From Tetrahymena thermophila SB210 (taxonomy: Eukaryota; Ciliophora; Oligohymenophorea; Hymenostomatida; Tetrahymenidae), in assembly GCF_000189635.1 (NCBI RefSeq), contig NW_002476146.1, positions 124,001-188,000 of the forward strand: a stretch of 64,000 bases of DNA, written 5' to 3'. The translations under genes were made by a program, and so were the position numbers. Position 1 is the first letter of the stretch. The number at the start of each line of letters is the position of its first letter. Of this stretch, positions 13,403 to 25,321 are shown in pieces. The notes below the pieces were generated by a model. That model had not been told where the DNA came from. It did not search any database and worked only from the letters and a program-made list of their open reading frames with translations.

Positions 13403-14206
13403 ATGAAAAAATTAATCTTGCCATACGCATTTAGAGGAATAGCATTTGATCACTTGTAGTTATATTATCCTGGTAGGTTAGTAGATAGACCAAAGGCTAT
13501 ATAATACTTGGGTGAAGGCACTCATACTTAGTTTTCTAGAGTTTATTCAGACGTTTTATAAGCAATTGCAGAAGATGATAGAGAATATCTTGAATCTATC
13601 ATGGAAAAAAGATTATATAAAAGAACTATCGAAGGAATAGAATAAATTTAAAAGAAAAATATGAAAATTAACTATTTAGAAGATTCTCGTGCTAACTTTG
13701 AAGAAATTTTTGATAAAGATGAAGATGGAGAAGATCTTAACATTAAAAACTAATAGGTTTCTTAGTTTGTTTAAAATTAAATTATAAATGCAACTCAATA
13801 CAAAGAAATAGATATGAAAATTATGCTTGAAGCTCATGGCGTTTTTGGCGCTCGTATTAATAGAGAAGAGAATGTGGGAAAAGTAATGGAATTAAGAGGA
13901 AGATTATCTTCAAGATCCTACTTTGTCAACTTTTCTAATTTAATGAATCTCTATCACAATTAGATTTTATCATTAAATGTTTACTTCTAAACAACTAGAA
14001 GACTTTATGTAACTGATGAAGATGGTGATCTCATCCATGGTGAAGATACTTTGAATAAAGAAATAAGTCATGTATGGAGATTTGAAACATACACTCCTAA
14101 TTTCGATTGGGTTTTAACTGACATGGATACATTTTTAGAAGGAAATCCTTATTATAGATAGCCACCTAACAAAGGACAAAACGAAGAATAAACTAATTCA
14201 AATTGA
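13403..14206 (+). CDS. Tim44-like / mL45-like domain protein, probably mitochondrial
   Basis: Single-exon gene, 267 residues, ATG 13403 to TGA 14204. The N-terminus (KKLILPYAFRGIAF) is short, basic and aromatic, compatible with a mitochondrial presequence, though not proof of one. Residues ~50-85 (FSRVYSDVLQAIAEDDREYLESIMEKRLYKR) and the C-terminal part (HVWRFETYTPNFDWVLTDMD at ~223-242) follow the pattern of the Tim44-like NTF2 fold shared by the import-motor subunit Tim44 and mitoribosomal protein mL45: a helical pair, then a beta sheet ending in a W-x-F-E strand and a W-x-L strand. A ~40-residue acidic insertion sits in the middle. The protein lacks the long N-terminal region of Tim44, so an mL45-like role is the better guess. 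Function is inferred from fold only. Confidence 0.65.
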
Positions 14207-15650
14207 TGCTTTTTATTTAATTTTATTATTAATTCTAAGAAATCTCTAAATCTTTTTAAGTGAATTTTGTTCTTATGTATTTATGCTGTAGTCTATGTTA
14301 TTTCTTATATTTTGCCTATTAAATATATTAATAACTTTTACGCACAGTAATCCATTATAAAATATTTTAAACTGCATTCTATAATATTATTTGTATATAA
14401 AAAAATTTTATGGCTAAGTTTTATCCACTTAAAGAAAATAATTTTTTATATAATTGATTGTTAAAACTTGAAATAGGACAAATTTGACATAAGCCTTTTA
14501 AATTTTATATTTAATTTAGAATAAGTAATTAATAGGTTGGTTAGGGATATTTTCATCTCTAAATACTAAGGCTGAAAAAAAAGTACTAGTTTCTATATCA
14601 TGACTAGACGCAATTCTATCATTTTAAATAGCAAATTATTTATTTTCTGATATTTTTTATTGTAATTTACTAAATAGAAATAAATATGAATAAATTTTTA
14701 AACGTTTTATAAAAAAATTTATCATAAATGTATTTTTAGTAATAATTAGATAATTAATTAAAGAACAAAGAATACTACTTCTTAAATTAAAATAAATTTA
14801 ATGCAAAATTTGTTGGCAAAAGTAAATTAAAATAAATTAAAAGTGTAATTAATTTTTAGATTTGTATGCTAAAATATTTAATTAGTTTTTTAATTAAATA
14901 ATTAGGTAACTAAGTACTATTTAAGGATTTTTTTTACTTTAATTAAAAGTAAACTGTGGGTGAAGACTGTATCTTATTTACATTTATTTGTACATAAATT
15001 CGATGTTTTCAAATTGTAACATAATTGTTCTTTTTTTGGTTTAATTAATATGTGGTTTATTATTAAGTCTTGATCGAGCATATTTTCCAATTATTTCATA
15101 TATAAGATTATAGTGAGTTTCATTCCAAAAATTTTATTTTTAAAATAACACTAAATTATTTATTGAATGCATTAGTTTGGTAAAAAGTTATTTACTTTTT
15201 GTAAGTTATAGAGTCTGTTTTTTTAAATAAAATACCATTACTTCAAAAATAGATGTGAGACTTTGTAGTTTAATTTATAATTATTGTACAGTAAATGAAA
15301 ATGTAAAATTAAGAATTTTTTTTATCTTGATCATAATTAAATTAATAGATAAATGCTATGTGTTGTTTTTTTTGATCAGAAAAAAATTAAAAATATTCTT
15401 TGTTTTATTTTAGTGTTCAAGTAATTTATTATCATACTTTTAAAACAAAATAATATTTTTTTAGATATCTAAAGTGATTAAAATCAATGAGTTATCTTAT
15501 TTTTAAATTTTGATTTACTGAAAGTCGTGAATCTGTATAAAAAACATACTCTAAAATTATTAATTAATTAATTATTTTTTTTAATTCATAATAACTAAAT
15601 CAATTTTTGAAAATAAAGCCTAACTCTCATAAACAATCAAATAATTAATT
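14207..15650. other. AT-rich intergenic spacer
   Basis: 1.44 kb of A/T-rich sequence between + strand genes. I found no convincing frame or structural RNA. The last bases before the next gene contain AATCAAATAATTAATTAT, which recurs upstream of the paralogue (see findings). Confidence 0.55.
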
Positions 15651-17737
15651 ATGATGGATGCAAAGAATGTAAATTTGTCTGCTACAAGCGACTACAATGA
15701 ACAAGATACCTTTGATGATAGTAAAAATAACTTAATTTATTAATAACTTTTTGAAAATTTTCAGTTTTTTTTTAGAAGTTAGTTAATTTACTAACTCTCT
15801 TTTCAAGAGTTAGCAATTAACAAAAATATGCTAATAACTTTTTATGAATAGATAATGCTTTACAATAAAGAATTCTTTCTTAAGATGGAAGAGACTCAAA
15901 GTAGGAGAATCCATATATTCAATCAAAAAGAATTTGGATGCTACCTATGGTTGCAACTGTTTTGTTTGGCGCTTATTTTAGTGTTAATTTTTAATCTTTT
16001 GTTAAAGAACAACTAATGAGTTCAATGAATATGTCTAACAGTGATTACTCTCTATTCGTACTAATTCCAACTCTGCCAAATATTCCTCTGCCTTTATTAA
16101 TTGGTCCTCTTTTAGATTCAATCGGACCTCGTTTGGGAGTTACTTTATTTACTTTCTTACTCTCAGTAGGAATGGCGATTTGTATGATTTCTATAAGCAC
16201 TGGATCCTTTTTTACTCTTCTTATTGGCAAAACTATACTATAAACTGCAGTCGAATGCTAAGGCATCGCTCATGGTAAATACTTAAAAATTTTAGCTTGA
16301 ATGATTTAATAATATTTAAAATCTTCTCTCAAAAAAAATTACCACTAATTTTTATAGTGTTACTATTACAGAAGTAAAATATGTATGTAAGTCAGCTAAA
16401 TAAATTTGAGGTGATATTAAAAAATCCTTTTTTTAGTACTATATTATTTATCAAATAGAAGTTATCAAATAATTTAGCTAAAATTATTAATTGCATCATT
16501 TAAAATCTTTAATTACTTTCAATTGATGGTTTATTTATTAATTTTGCGTTTTCAAGCTTTTTGTTAATTTTTCTATTTCCTCTTTGGTTTGTTGAATAAT
16601 ATTTTTACATTATTAGGTGGTGTTGTTGGAAAGTGGTTTACAGCCAAGGGATTAGCTTTTGCTTTTACATTAACAAGTTTATTCTGTAAAATTGCCAGCT
16701 CTACTTCTGGAATTATTTATCCTTAACTCTATAATATTAATGATAATTTGATGGCTCCTATGTCTCTTGGTATAGCTTTGTGTGCTATTACTCTTATTTA
16801 GGCTTTTGTTATTTTCTATTTCGACAAGCATTCAGAAAATTATAATCACAGTAACAGCAGTGTATAATCAGAAGGAACTATTGTATAAAAGAAGAAATTT
16901 AAATTAAGCGATTTTAAAAAGTTTGATAGAATGTTTTGGATGTATGCAATCCAATGCCCTATGATGTTTGGTGCTTTCTATGCATTCGAAAATTATCTTT
17001 AAAGTGTTTTAATTCATAAATTCTTGATTGAAAAAACATTAGCTGGTGAACTTGTGTCTATTCCTTATTGGATTGCTTTTAGTACTCCTATTTTTGGATT
17101 CTTAGCAGATAAATTTGGTTTAAGATGCATATTCTTAGGAGTTACTACCTTCCTCTCATTTATTTCTGTCTTTATTTTATGGTTATTGCCAACTGGAGAA
17201 AATGATTTTGTAGTCTATACTGCCTTGATTATTTTTGGTATATTTTTGAGTGCTATGTGTGCTTTCCTTTATCCTACTCTTCCTTTGATTTCTCAGAAAG
17301 AACTCCTTAGTACAGCATTTGCTATTTGTTATACTACTAAAAATGGAGGTAATCAATCAATTAATCGTTTATTTATTAGAAATTAGTTAAATATTTCCAT
17401 AAAGTATTTTAAAAATTCATCTAATAATATTTAAAATAAATTATTAAAATATTAAAATTAATTTTATATTAATTTAAAACTCTTAGGTCTTGCACTTCTA
17501 AATTATTTGAGTGGCTTACTTTTAGGTGACGATGATTAAGGATATAATAGCTTCTTACTATGCTACGTAATTCTTTTCTTTATATCATTATGTCTATCCG
17601 GTTTGATCTACTACTATGATCGTAAGCATGGGTCTATAATAAATTCCACTACTCCTTAGCGTTATATTGATTATGTGGTAGTTAAAAGATAAAACAGATA
17701 AATGAAGAAATTAACAGAAGAATAATTTGAAAAATGA
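15651..17737 (+). CDS. Major facilitator superfamily transporter, MFSD1-like (paralogue 1)
   Basis: Four exons (15651-15720, 15852-16274, 16617-17348, 17487-17737), all internal junctions in phase 1, 491 residues. It is a multi-pass membrane transporter. After a hydrophilic N-tail of ~50 residues come about twelve hydrophobic segments. The loop between helices 2 and 3 carries GPLLDSIGPRLG, the MFS 'motif A'-type signature, and a second copy after the central loop reads FGFLADKFGLR. The stretch VVGKWFTAKGLAFAFTLT matches the W-F-x-G-K-x-L region of MFSD1, a lysosomal dipeptide transporter in animals. The C-terminus is a short charged cytosolic tail (YDRKHGS..TPQRYIDYV). The first ATG is used; a second ATG follows directly. 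Substrate and membrane are not readable. Its neighbour at 19483-21641 is a close paralogue with the same exon structure. Confidence 0.85.
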
Positions 17738-19482
17738 ATTTTTTAATTGTAATAAATTTATTGAAACATAAAAAATTACTAGTAGTTATTATATAAAGTG
17801 TATCAAATATTTTTATTAAATAAATTCTTTCACTAAAAAAATATAAAATATTCTTTAAAAAATTAATTATCAAATAAAATTTGTTGTTTATATCTTCTTT
17901 ATGTGAAATTCTTGATTTTATGTTATTAATAAATTTATTGTATCATAAAAAATTACTCATATTTATTAAAAAGCACCAAATCATAAAAAAGTAAATTACC
18001 AATAGTAATCTCTCTTTAAGAAATTGAATAAATATCATAAGTTAAATGCTAATTATCTTTTTTGTAAAAATGTTTAGTATGAGATACACCAAAAATTAAT
18101 CAGTAAGATTAAAACCTTCTTAGTTTTTTATTTTAAATTAGAATAGTAAGTAAGAAGCTAAATTATTGAAGATTTAGCATCTCTAGATTTTATTTAAGGT
18201 TTCATATCTTAATTTGAGATATTATAATTGTTCTAGTAAATATACCAGGAATTTCTAGTATTTTATTAGTAAATATTTTATATAATTACTTTAATTCTTT
18301 TATTGATACAAGTTTTATTAACTAGTTTGAAATATTAATTAAACCAATTAATCCTTCAAAAAAGTAATATAAATAAGCAATTCTTTTTTCTAAAGCTATG
18401 CATTTAGTTAATAAAAAAATATGTCTATATCTATGCATTAAAAAATCATTTTTTAAATATTTTAATAATTTTTTATAAAAGATTAATTATTTTTATTTCC
18501 AAAGCTTCTTTACAAAATTTATAATTTTATTTACATTGCCATATTTAATAGCAACAAATCTTGGAACGAAATAATTAAAATGGTTTTTATTTGTTGGATA
18601 ATAAATTAAAATAGAAAAATTAATATATTTTAATAACTTAGTAACTTATTCTCAAAAATGGTAAAATTTATATTTAACGAATTTAAAATCTTAAAAAATT
18701 TTAATTCTTACATTTTTAAACATTTATTCTTTAATAGTAAAAGAAAAATATCTGAGCTTAAGATCTTAAAAGATATGTAATATCTTATCTTTAATATAAC
18801 ATTAGATCTTATCTCATCAATCAAGTATTAATTTGAAATAATTCTAATTAAAAAAAATGAGCATATAGTTTTTATGATTTTGGAAAATGGGTGCTAATAT
18901 TTCCTCGGCGTTAATTATTGAGGATCTTTTACAATATTTCAATTTACAGCATTTTAAATAGATCATGTAGCTTAGTAATTAAATTTTATTAGTATGCTAA
19001 GAGAATTGTAAATTTTTCATTTAATTTGATATAAATATGGGTTTAATAAATTATTTCGGAATATTAAATCATTCTATTAAATCAAAACTTATTTTATTAG
19101 GTATAAATTATATTTATGATTAATCAAAATAGAATTGAAGATACCTTTTTTTTCTATAACACCTATTACCAAAGAATCAAATAATTAATTATCAAAAATA
19201 ATCCAAATTATGGAATACACACATTTGATTTATTTTATTCTCGTGAGTCTATCTCAATTTTGTAAAATTTATCTTTCGATTTTTTCCACAAAAATATAAT
19301 TTGATAATTAAAAAAGTGATATTATCCATTTACTCTGCTGACCTTCTTGAATCAAATAAAATAAAGCTTAACTTAAATTGGTATTAAAGGATTGGTTTAT
19401 TGATTCTATCATATTATTAAACCAACAAAATATTGTCTAAATCTTATTTGTAAAAAAATAATAACTTTTGCCTAATTAAAAA
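17738..19482. other. AT-rich spacer between tandem MFS genes
   Basis: 1.75 kb of A/T-rich DNA. A short imperfect direct repeat (AATTTATTG..CATAAAAAATTACT) occurs near 17756 and 17930, and at ~19174-19191 there is an 18-nt copy of the sequence that abuts the start of the upstream MFS gene. No intact gene is seen; eroded duplication debris is possible. Confidence 0.5.
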
Positions 19483-21641
19483 ATGATAAAAAAATAAGAA
19501 AATGTTAATGACTCAACAGTTAGTGACCTCAGCGACCAAGACACTATAAGTAATGATAAAATATATTCGTTTTAAAACCTTAAAGCTTAAACTTATTACA
19601 ATTTATGTTATATTTTAATCCAAATACCTTACAAAATTTACTTGGATTTGACAGATTTTTAATATTAATTCCTTATAGATTAGGAAATTAAATTAACAAA
19701 TTAATTATTAACTCTCATTTATTTTCAATAAATATTTTTCTAAAATTATTCTAAATTTCAAAAAGTTACTCCTTTGTAAGATAGCGGACAGACTCATAAA
19801 AATGGCTTTTGTGAAAAAAAAAGAATGATCATGCTTCCTTCTACTTCAATACTTTAATTTGGCTCATATTTCAGTATTAATTTTTAATCGTTCGTAAAAG
19901 AACAATTAATGGATTCAATGCACTTGTCAAATAATGACTACAGCTTGTTTGTCCTAATACCTAATTTACCTTGCATTCCCTTACCATTAATGATAGGTCC
20001 TATTTTAGATTCAATTGGAGCTCGTTTAGGTACTCTCGTATTTTCATTTTTGCTTTCTGTCGGATTAGCCTTGTGCATGATTTCTATATTCCAAGAGTCC
20101 TTTGTCTGGCTTGTTATTGGAAAAACAATATTTGCTATAGCTAATGCAGGTCTAGGTGTTTCTCATGGTACCAAAATAAATATAAATTTATAAAATTTAA
20201 AATAATTTTTAATAATCAGAGTTTAAGAAACAATAAATAGATAGATAAATTAATTATAATTATTTTTTATTTTTATTTGGTTATTTAAAATAAAAATTTC
20301 CAAATCTCATAAAATGAAATACATTTATTTTAAACATAAAAATTATTATTTTTGCTAACCACTAGAACTCAATAAAAAAATAAATAATATTTAAAATAAT
20401 TTTTGTATTCAAAAATAATATTTAATTTTATTTGATATTTTCTTGATTTCCTATAAATAATCAACAAATAATAATATCTATCTATATTCTTCACAATTTA
20501 TATAAGCATTTATTTAATTTTTTTAATAATTTTAAGTTTATTAAGAATTAAAAATTAAACTTAATTTTTTAAATTAAACTATATTTATTTAAAATTAATT
20601 AGGGTGTATTGCTGGAAAATGGTTTACTTCTAAGGGCTTAGGGGTTGCATTTACCTTATCAAGCTTTTTTTGTAAAATTGCCAGTTCAAGTTCTGGAATA
20701 CTCTTTCCATAGCTTTATGATATCAATAATAATTTAATGGCCCCTTTATCTCTTGGTTTAGCATTTTGCTTAATTTGTTTAGTATTATCAGTAGTTATAT
20801 TTGTTGTTGATAAAAATGCCGAAAAACAATAAAATTTACAATTATAGGAAGGTTAAGTGATAGAAAAGTATAAATTTAAATTTAGTGACCTAAAAAAATT
20901 TGGAGTAGTTTTTTGGATGTTTGTGATACAATGCCCATTGATGTTTGGAGCATTTTATGCTTTTGAAAATTATCTTTAAAGTGTTTTGATACATAAATTC
21001 ATGATAGAAAAGACCTTAGCAGGCGAACTTGTATCAATTCCTTATTGGATTGCATATACCACTCCTTTATTTGGTTTTGTGGCTGATAAATTTGGTTTGA
21101 GAATTATATTCTTCGTATTAACCTCTCTACTTTCTTTTGTTTCAGTTTTTATCTTATGGATTTTACCTACTGGTGAAAATGATGTAATTGTTTACATTTC
21201 CCTTGTAATTTTTGGTCTCTTTTTGAGTGCTATGTGTGCTTATCTTTACCCTTCCTTTCCTTTACTTTCAGAAAAAGAACTTTTAAGTACAGCTTTTGCA
21301 CTAGGAGTTTCATCTAAAAATGCAGGTATTTTAATTAACTTAATTAACAAAACAATTAAATTCAAATAAAAAAATCAATAATAGGACTTGCTATTTTTAA
21401 CTACGTAAGCAATTTGATTTTGGGAAGCAAATCTGAAGGATATAATAATTTTTTGCTTTTTTACTTGATTATCTTCTTAGTTTCATTAATTATATCTTGC
21501 TTTATATATTTTTATGATCGTAAGCATGGCTCAATATTAAATTCAGCTACTCCTTAGCGTTATGTTGAATATCTAGCTGAAAAAAGAAATAAAATCAACG
21601 AAAGTTGCTATAGTGAAGAGGAAGATAAATTGACATCTTGA
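19483..21641 (+). CDS. Major facilitator superfamily transporter, MFSD1-like (paralogue 2)
   Basis: Four exons (19483-19549, 19766-20167, 20603-21325, 21385-21641) and 482 residues. The introns sit at the same three protein positions and phases as in the paralogue 15651-17737, so the pair arose by duplication. Shared landmarks include NFQSFVKEQLM, GPILDSIGARLG, CKIASSSSGI, GAFYAFENYL, FGFVADKFGLR, SAMCAYLYPSFPLL and the tail YDRKHGS..TPQRYVEYL. Divergence is mostly at wobble positions and in the N- and C-terminal tails, which points to an old duplication under purifying selection. Introns have diverged completely (intron 2 is 435 nt here and 342 nt in paralogue 1). One difference: paralogue 1 has QGIAHG at the end of exon 2, this copy LGVSHG. 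It is predicted to work in a membrane as a solute carrier; substrate unknown. Confidence 0.85.
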
Positions 21642-21865
21642 AAATAAATATTAATTATATTTTTTATAAATCATTTTTATTTTCAACTTTCAATCATTTT
21701 AAAGATAAATTTGTGTACATATTTATTAATTTGTACTTACTTTTCTGTTATTAAATGTTATAGTAATTATTCAAAAGATAACAATTAATAATAAACTCCA
21801 ATGAATTTTATACAAAACTTACTCAAATAAAGATATAAAATAACATAAATTATTAGATTTATATT

Positions 21866-24603
21866 TCAGATTTTTTTAGATGTGTTTATAACTGATTTAG
21901 ATCTTCCTATGCTGTGCAATGTTGTGATTGAATTTGTTGTTTTTGTAGGCTTCTTATTAACTGAAGTTTTTCTCGATTTTGTAGTTTTTAATTTAGGTTT
22001 TAGTCTATACTGACTTTCTTCTTCTAAATCACATTTCTTCTGATTGATAGATTTAGAAAGCTCTTCTATTCTTTGTTGCTTATCTTGGACTTCTTTTTAG
22101 TACAATTATTCGATTTTTTCATATGACTTCTCTAGCTAGGAAGCATATAATTTATAGTTTTCTAACATAACTTGAGCCTCTGTAGGAGCAACAATATTAC
22201 TTTAATGATTTTAACCTCCATTTTATGAGGAATGGCTGATTCCATTCTAATTTTTGAAATCATTTATTTTTTAAACCATATTTGTGTTATCAACTTTTTA
22301 ACGAACTAGCTCATCTTTTATTTTAGATATTTCTTCTTTTAAATTATCACCTTGATTTATTCTATTTCTTCTTGTGGAAGGTTCTTCTAAAAAGCTATAA
22401 CTATTTTCATTTAAAGCTTTACTATCTTATTAATAAGATTATCCTTAATAAGAGTGTGTATTATACTGCTAAGAATTTTAATTAGCCAAGCTTTCATAAT
22501 TATTTTTAAACTGCTAATAGTGCGGCTCTTAGTTACCTTATTAGAAGCTAACATCAGAAGATTATTTATTTTTCAAGTATTATTGACTAGTTTCGTTTGT
22601 AAGAGGATGCTTTTTGTGTTAGATTTCATTTAATGTCATTCTCCCATCTTTCACATTATTTTTTATGTTTGTGTACTAACCTGTGGTCAATAAATCTTCT
22701 TCATAATTTTACTGAGGTTTTTTATCTGTAACTTTAGGAATATTATACTTATTTCTCATATCTTCTAAAATATTAGCTGTGTTATCAAAAGTTTTTATTG
22801 GTCCAGAAATATCATCATTTTATTGATAATTATTCCTTTATGTTTAACTTGAAAGCTAGTGGTTTCCTTTATAATAATTAATTAGTGAATTATTAGATCC
22901 TTATCTTCTCATGCTTGAGCTGCTCATATTTCTTTCTATATAATCAGTTTAAATTTTATGAACTTTGAAAATAATTTTATTCAAATATTTAAAATTCTAA
23001 ATTTTCACTACTCAAAATTAAAAAATAAATTATTTATTTATTTAAAAAAATCTTCAAACATATTTTTTCTTTTTTTAATAAAGCTGTATAAAAATTTGAT
23101 TTTAAAAATCAAGAAATAATTCTATTTTTTAGAAATTGATAAAAGAAAAATTATTTTATTTTATAAGAATCAAACACATAATTTTTTACCTCTCATTTCT
23201 TATCTTAAAGATTAATTTTCATCAATTAATTTAAAATTTTAGTTTTTCAACTCTTGAATTTCATGCTACAGACTATCTACTAATACTTTCTTTTCTTTTT
23301 CAAGATTGGAATTTTATAAGCTAAGTTCTTGGATTTGTTGTTCTAATCTAATTATTTTTCTCTCTTGCTCTTTGCTTGTTTTATCATGGGTAGAAAACTT
23401 ACTACTATTATGGTTACTAGTAGATGATAAAGGTATATTCTGTTTTAGTTTGATGACCTCTAAATTTAAATCACTTTTCTATTCAATTAGTACTTGGTTT
23501 TCTTTTTCTAACAAACTTACTCTTTCACTCAGAATTTTTATCTTATTTTCGTAGAATTTGTCCATCCTATCAATTCTTTAAACCAATAATTCGTCATTAT
23601 TTTAAGGTTTTTAAAATAGCTAATTTTAAGGACTCCTTATAGTTAAACCATTTGCTTCCCTTAGTTTATCTGAAATTCTAGGTAGTTTTATGTTATAGAT
23701 TTAATTTTGTATTGAAAAAAAATTTTACCTTTAAGATTCTTAGTTATTGAATTTATTATCTTAATTTAGTTGCTATCTTGATTTGTATGAATTCATATCT
23801 GCTGAATCAATTTCAAGTTATTTGTTTGCTGAGTTAAAGTGATTGCTCTTTGTATATTCTAATGTACCACCTAGTATTTATTGATTGTTGCCAGATGAAA
23901 TTTAACTTGGAGAGGGATCTTAATCTTCTCTTCCTAAAAGCAAGTAATTCAGCTCATCAAATTTATTTCTGTTGCTGCTTGTATTATCTTCAACTCTTTG
24001 CAAATTATTTATAAACATAGGTTAAAACTCTGACTAACTTCTATTTGATTTAGTACTGGTTATACCATTATTTTGTGGATTGAATAACAAACTATTCATT
24101 TAACTGCTCTAATTATTTTTATTTGAATTTACACCTTAAGGATTTTAATTGCTTTTATAGAGGTTTCTTGTAGAATTTGAAAATAGCTATGGTTAATTAG
24201 AATATTGATTTGAATAATTTGAGTTATTTATGTAATTTTCTTAGAATTCATCTGGCTATTATTATAAGGCTCCTTAATGAAAAAATTGACCAGTCTAAGC
24301 TTGATTTACTTTATTAGTTCTAATAAAATCATTTTAATTTATATTTTCATGAAAAGAGCTCTTCCCCCTATTAAAGTCTTAGTTATTTTTGTCTATATAT
24401 GCCTATTAACTTTCTGCATTTTTTTTAGTGAATGTAGAAAATTTATTGGCTTTAGGAGATTGCTTTTTGTTATAAATTAAGTTGTTAAGCTTGTCTTCAA
24501 TATGAGCTAGTAGACGATTTGTTGTTTCTATTTACCTAATGTTTGACTAGAAAATATCAGCATTTTCTTAATCAGGGTTTGCGTCAACTTCGTAATCAGC
24601 CAT
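21866..24603 (-). CDS. Asn/Gln-rich coiled-coil protein (one spliced gene or two adjacent genes)
   Basis: Two open frames on the - strand, 24603-23170 and 22927-21866, probably form one gene. A donor at 23189 (AGA G|GTAAAAAAT, phase 1) pairs with an acceptor ending at 22936 (TATATAG), joining exon 24603-23190 to exon 22935-21866 in frame: 827 residues, TGA 21866-21868. The first part is rich in Asn, Ser and Gln, followed by coiled coil (EKEKKVLVDSLQHEIQELK). The second part is Ser/Asn/Gln rich with another coiled coil (QKEVQDKQQRIEELSKSI) and a basic Lys/Thr tail. As two genes they would be 477 and 353 residues with only ~240 bp between stop and start, far less than other spacers here. A 51-nt TGA-free segment in the first exon (GTAAAATTT..CTACCTAG, near 23700) could also be an intron. 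No enzyme motif; a structural role is plausible. Confidence 0.6.
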
Positions 24604-25321
24604 TACTCTACTTGCTTATTTAATGAAAATTATCTTTAAATTTCGATATAATTTTTAATGAATAAATGCTACTAATCTTATTATTGATGAAAGAAATGCA
24701 GAAGTATCTCTTATTATTTAATTAATTAAAAAACCTATAAATATTATATTCTGTTTGATTTTTTAGATTTCATAGAAAATTCAAAATAATCAATCTAATT
24801 TGAAATTTTTTGAGCAGTTATTGCATTAAAATAACAAACAACTTTTGATTTAAAATTTAAGATTCTAAAATTATGAATTTTTTTATAAACATAAAAGTGG
24901 AAAACTACACACAAAAAATAATATAATAATAAAATTTTTCAACATTTTAACATTTCCCAAATTATTAATATAATGCAATCATCATTAACTAAGGCTTCAT
25001 TTAATTAATACCATTTAAAAAAATTTTAGTAAAAAAAGGTATAAAAATGCATTTAATACCTAAAACCTGAACTTTATATATAATATAATAAAATAAAGTA
25101 TATTATTAAATTAAATTTGTTAAATTTATATATTATTTTTCAATCTATTGTTATTGATTTATCTATTTATTTATTCATTTGTGTATTTGCTTGTTTACTA
25201 TTTGTTTAAAATGTTTATCTATTTTTGGCTTATTAATTTATTTAGTCTATTTTTAATCAAATAATTTATCTTTATAGCTCAAAATATATCCTATTTTAGT
25301 ATCATTCATTAATTTATTCAT
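24604..25321. other. AT-rich intergenic spacer
   Basis: Promoter-side spacer of the coiled-coil gene and 3' side of the PX gene. It contains ATTT/TTCA-type simple repeats near 25150-25330 and no supported gene. Confidence 0.55.
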
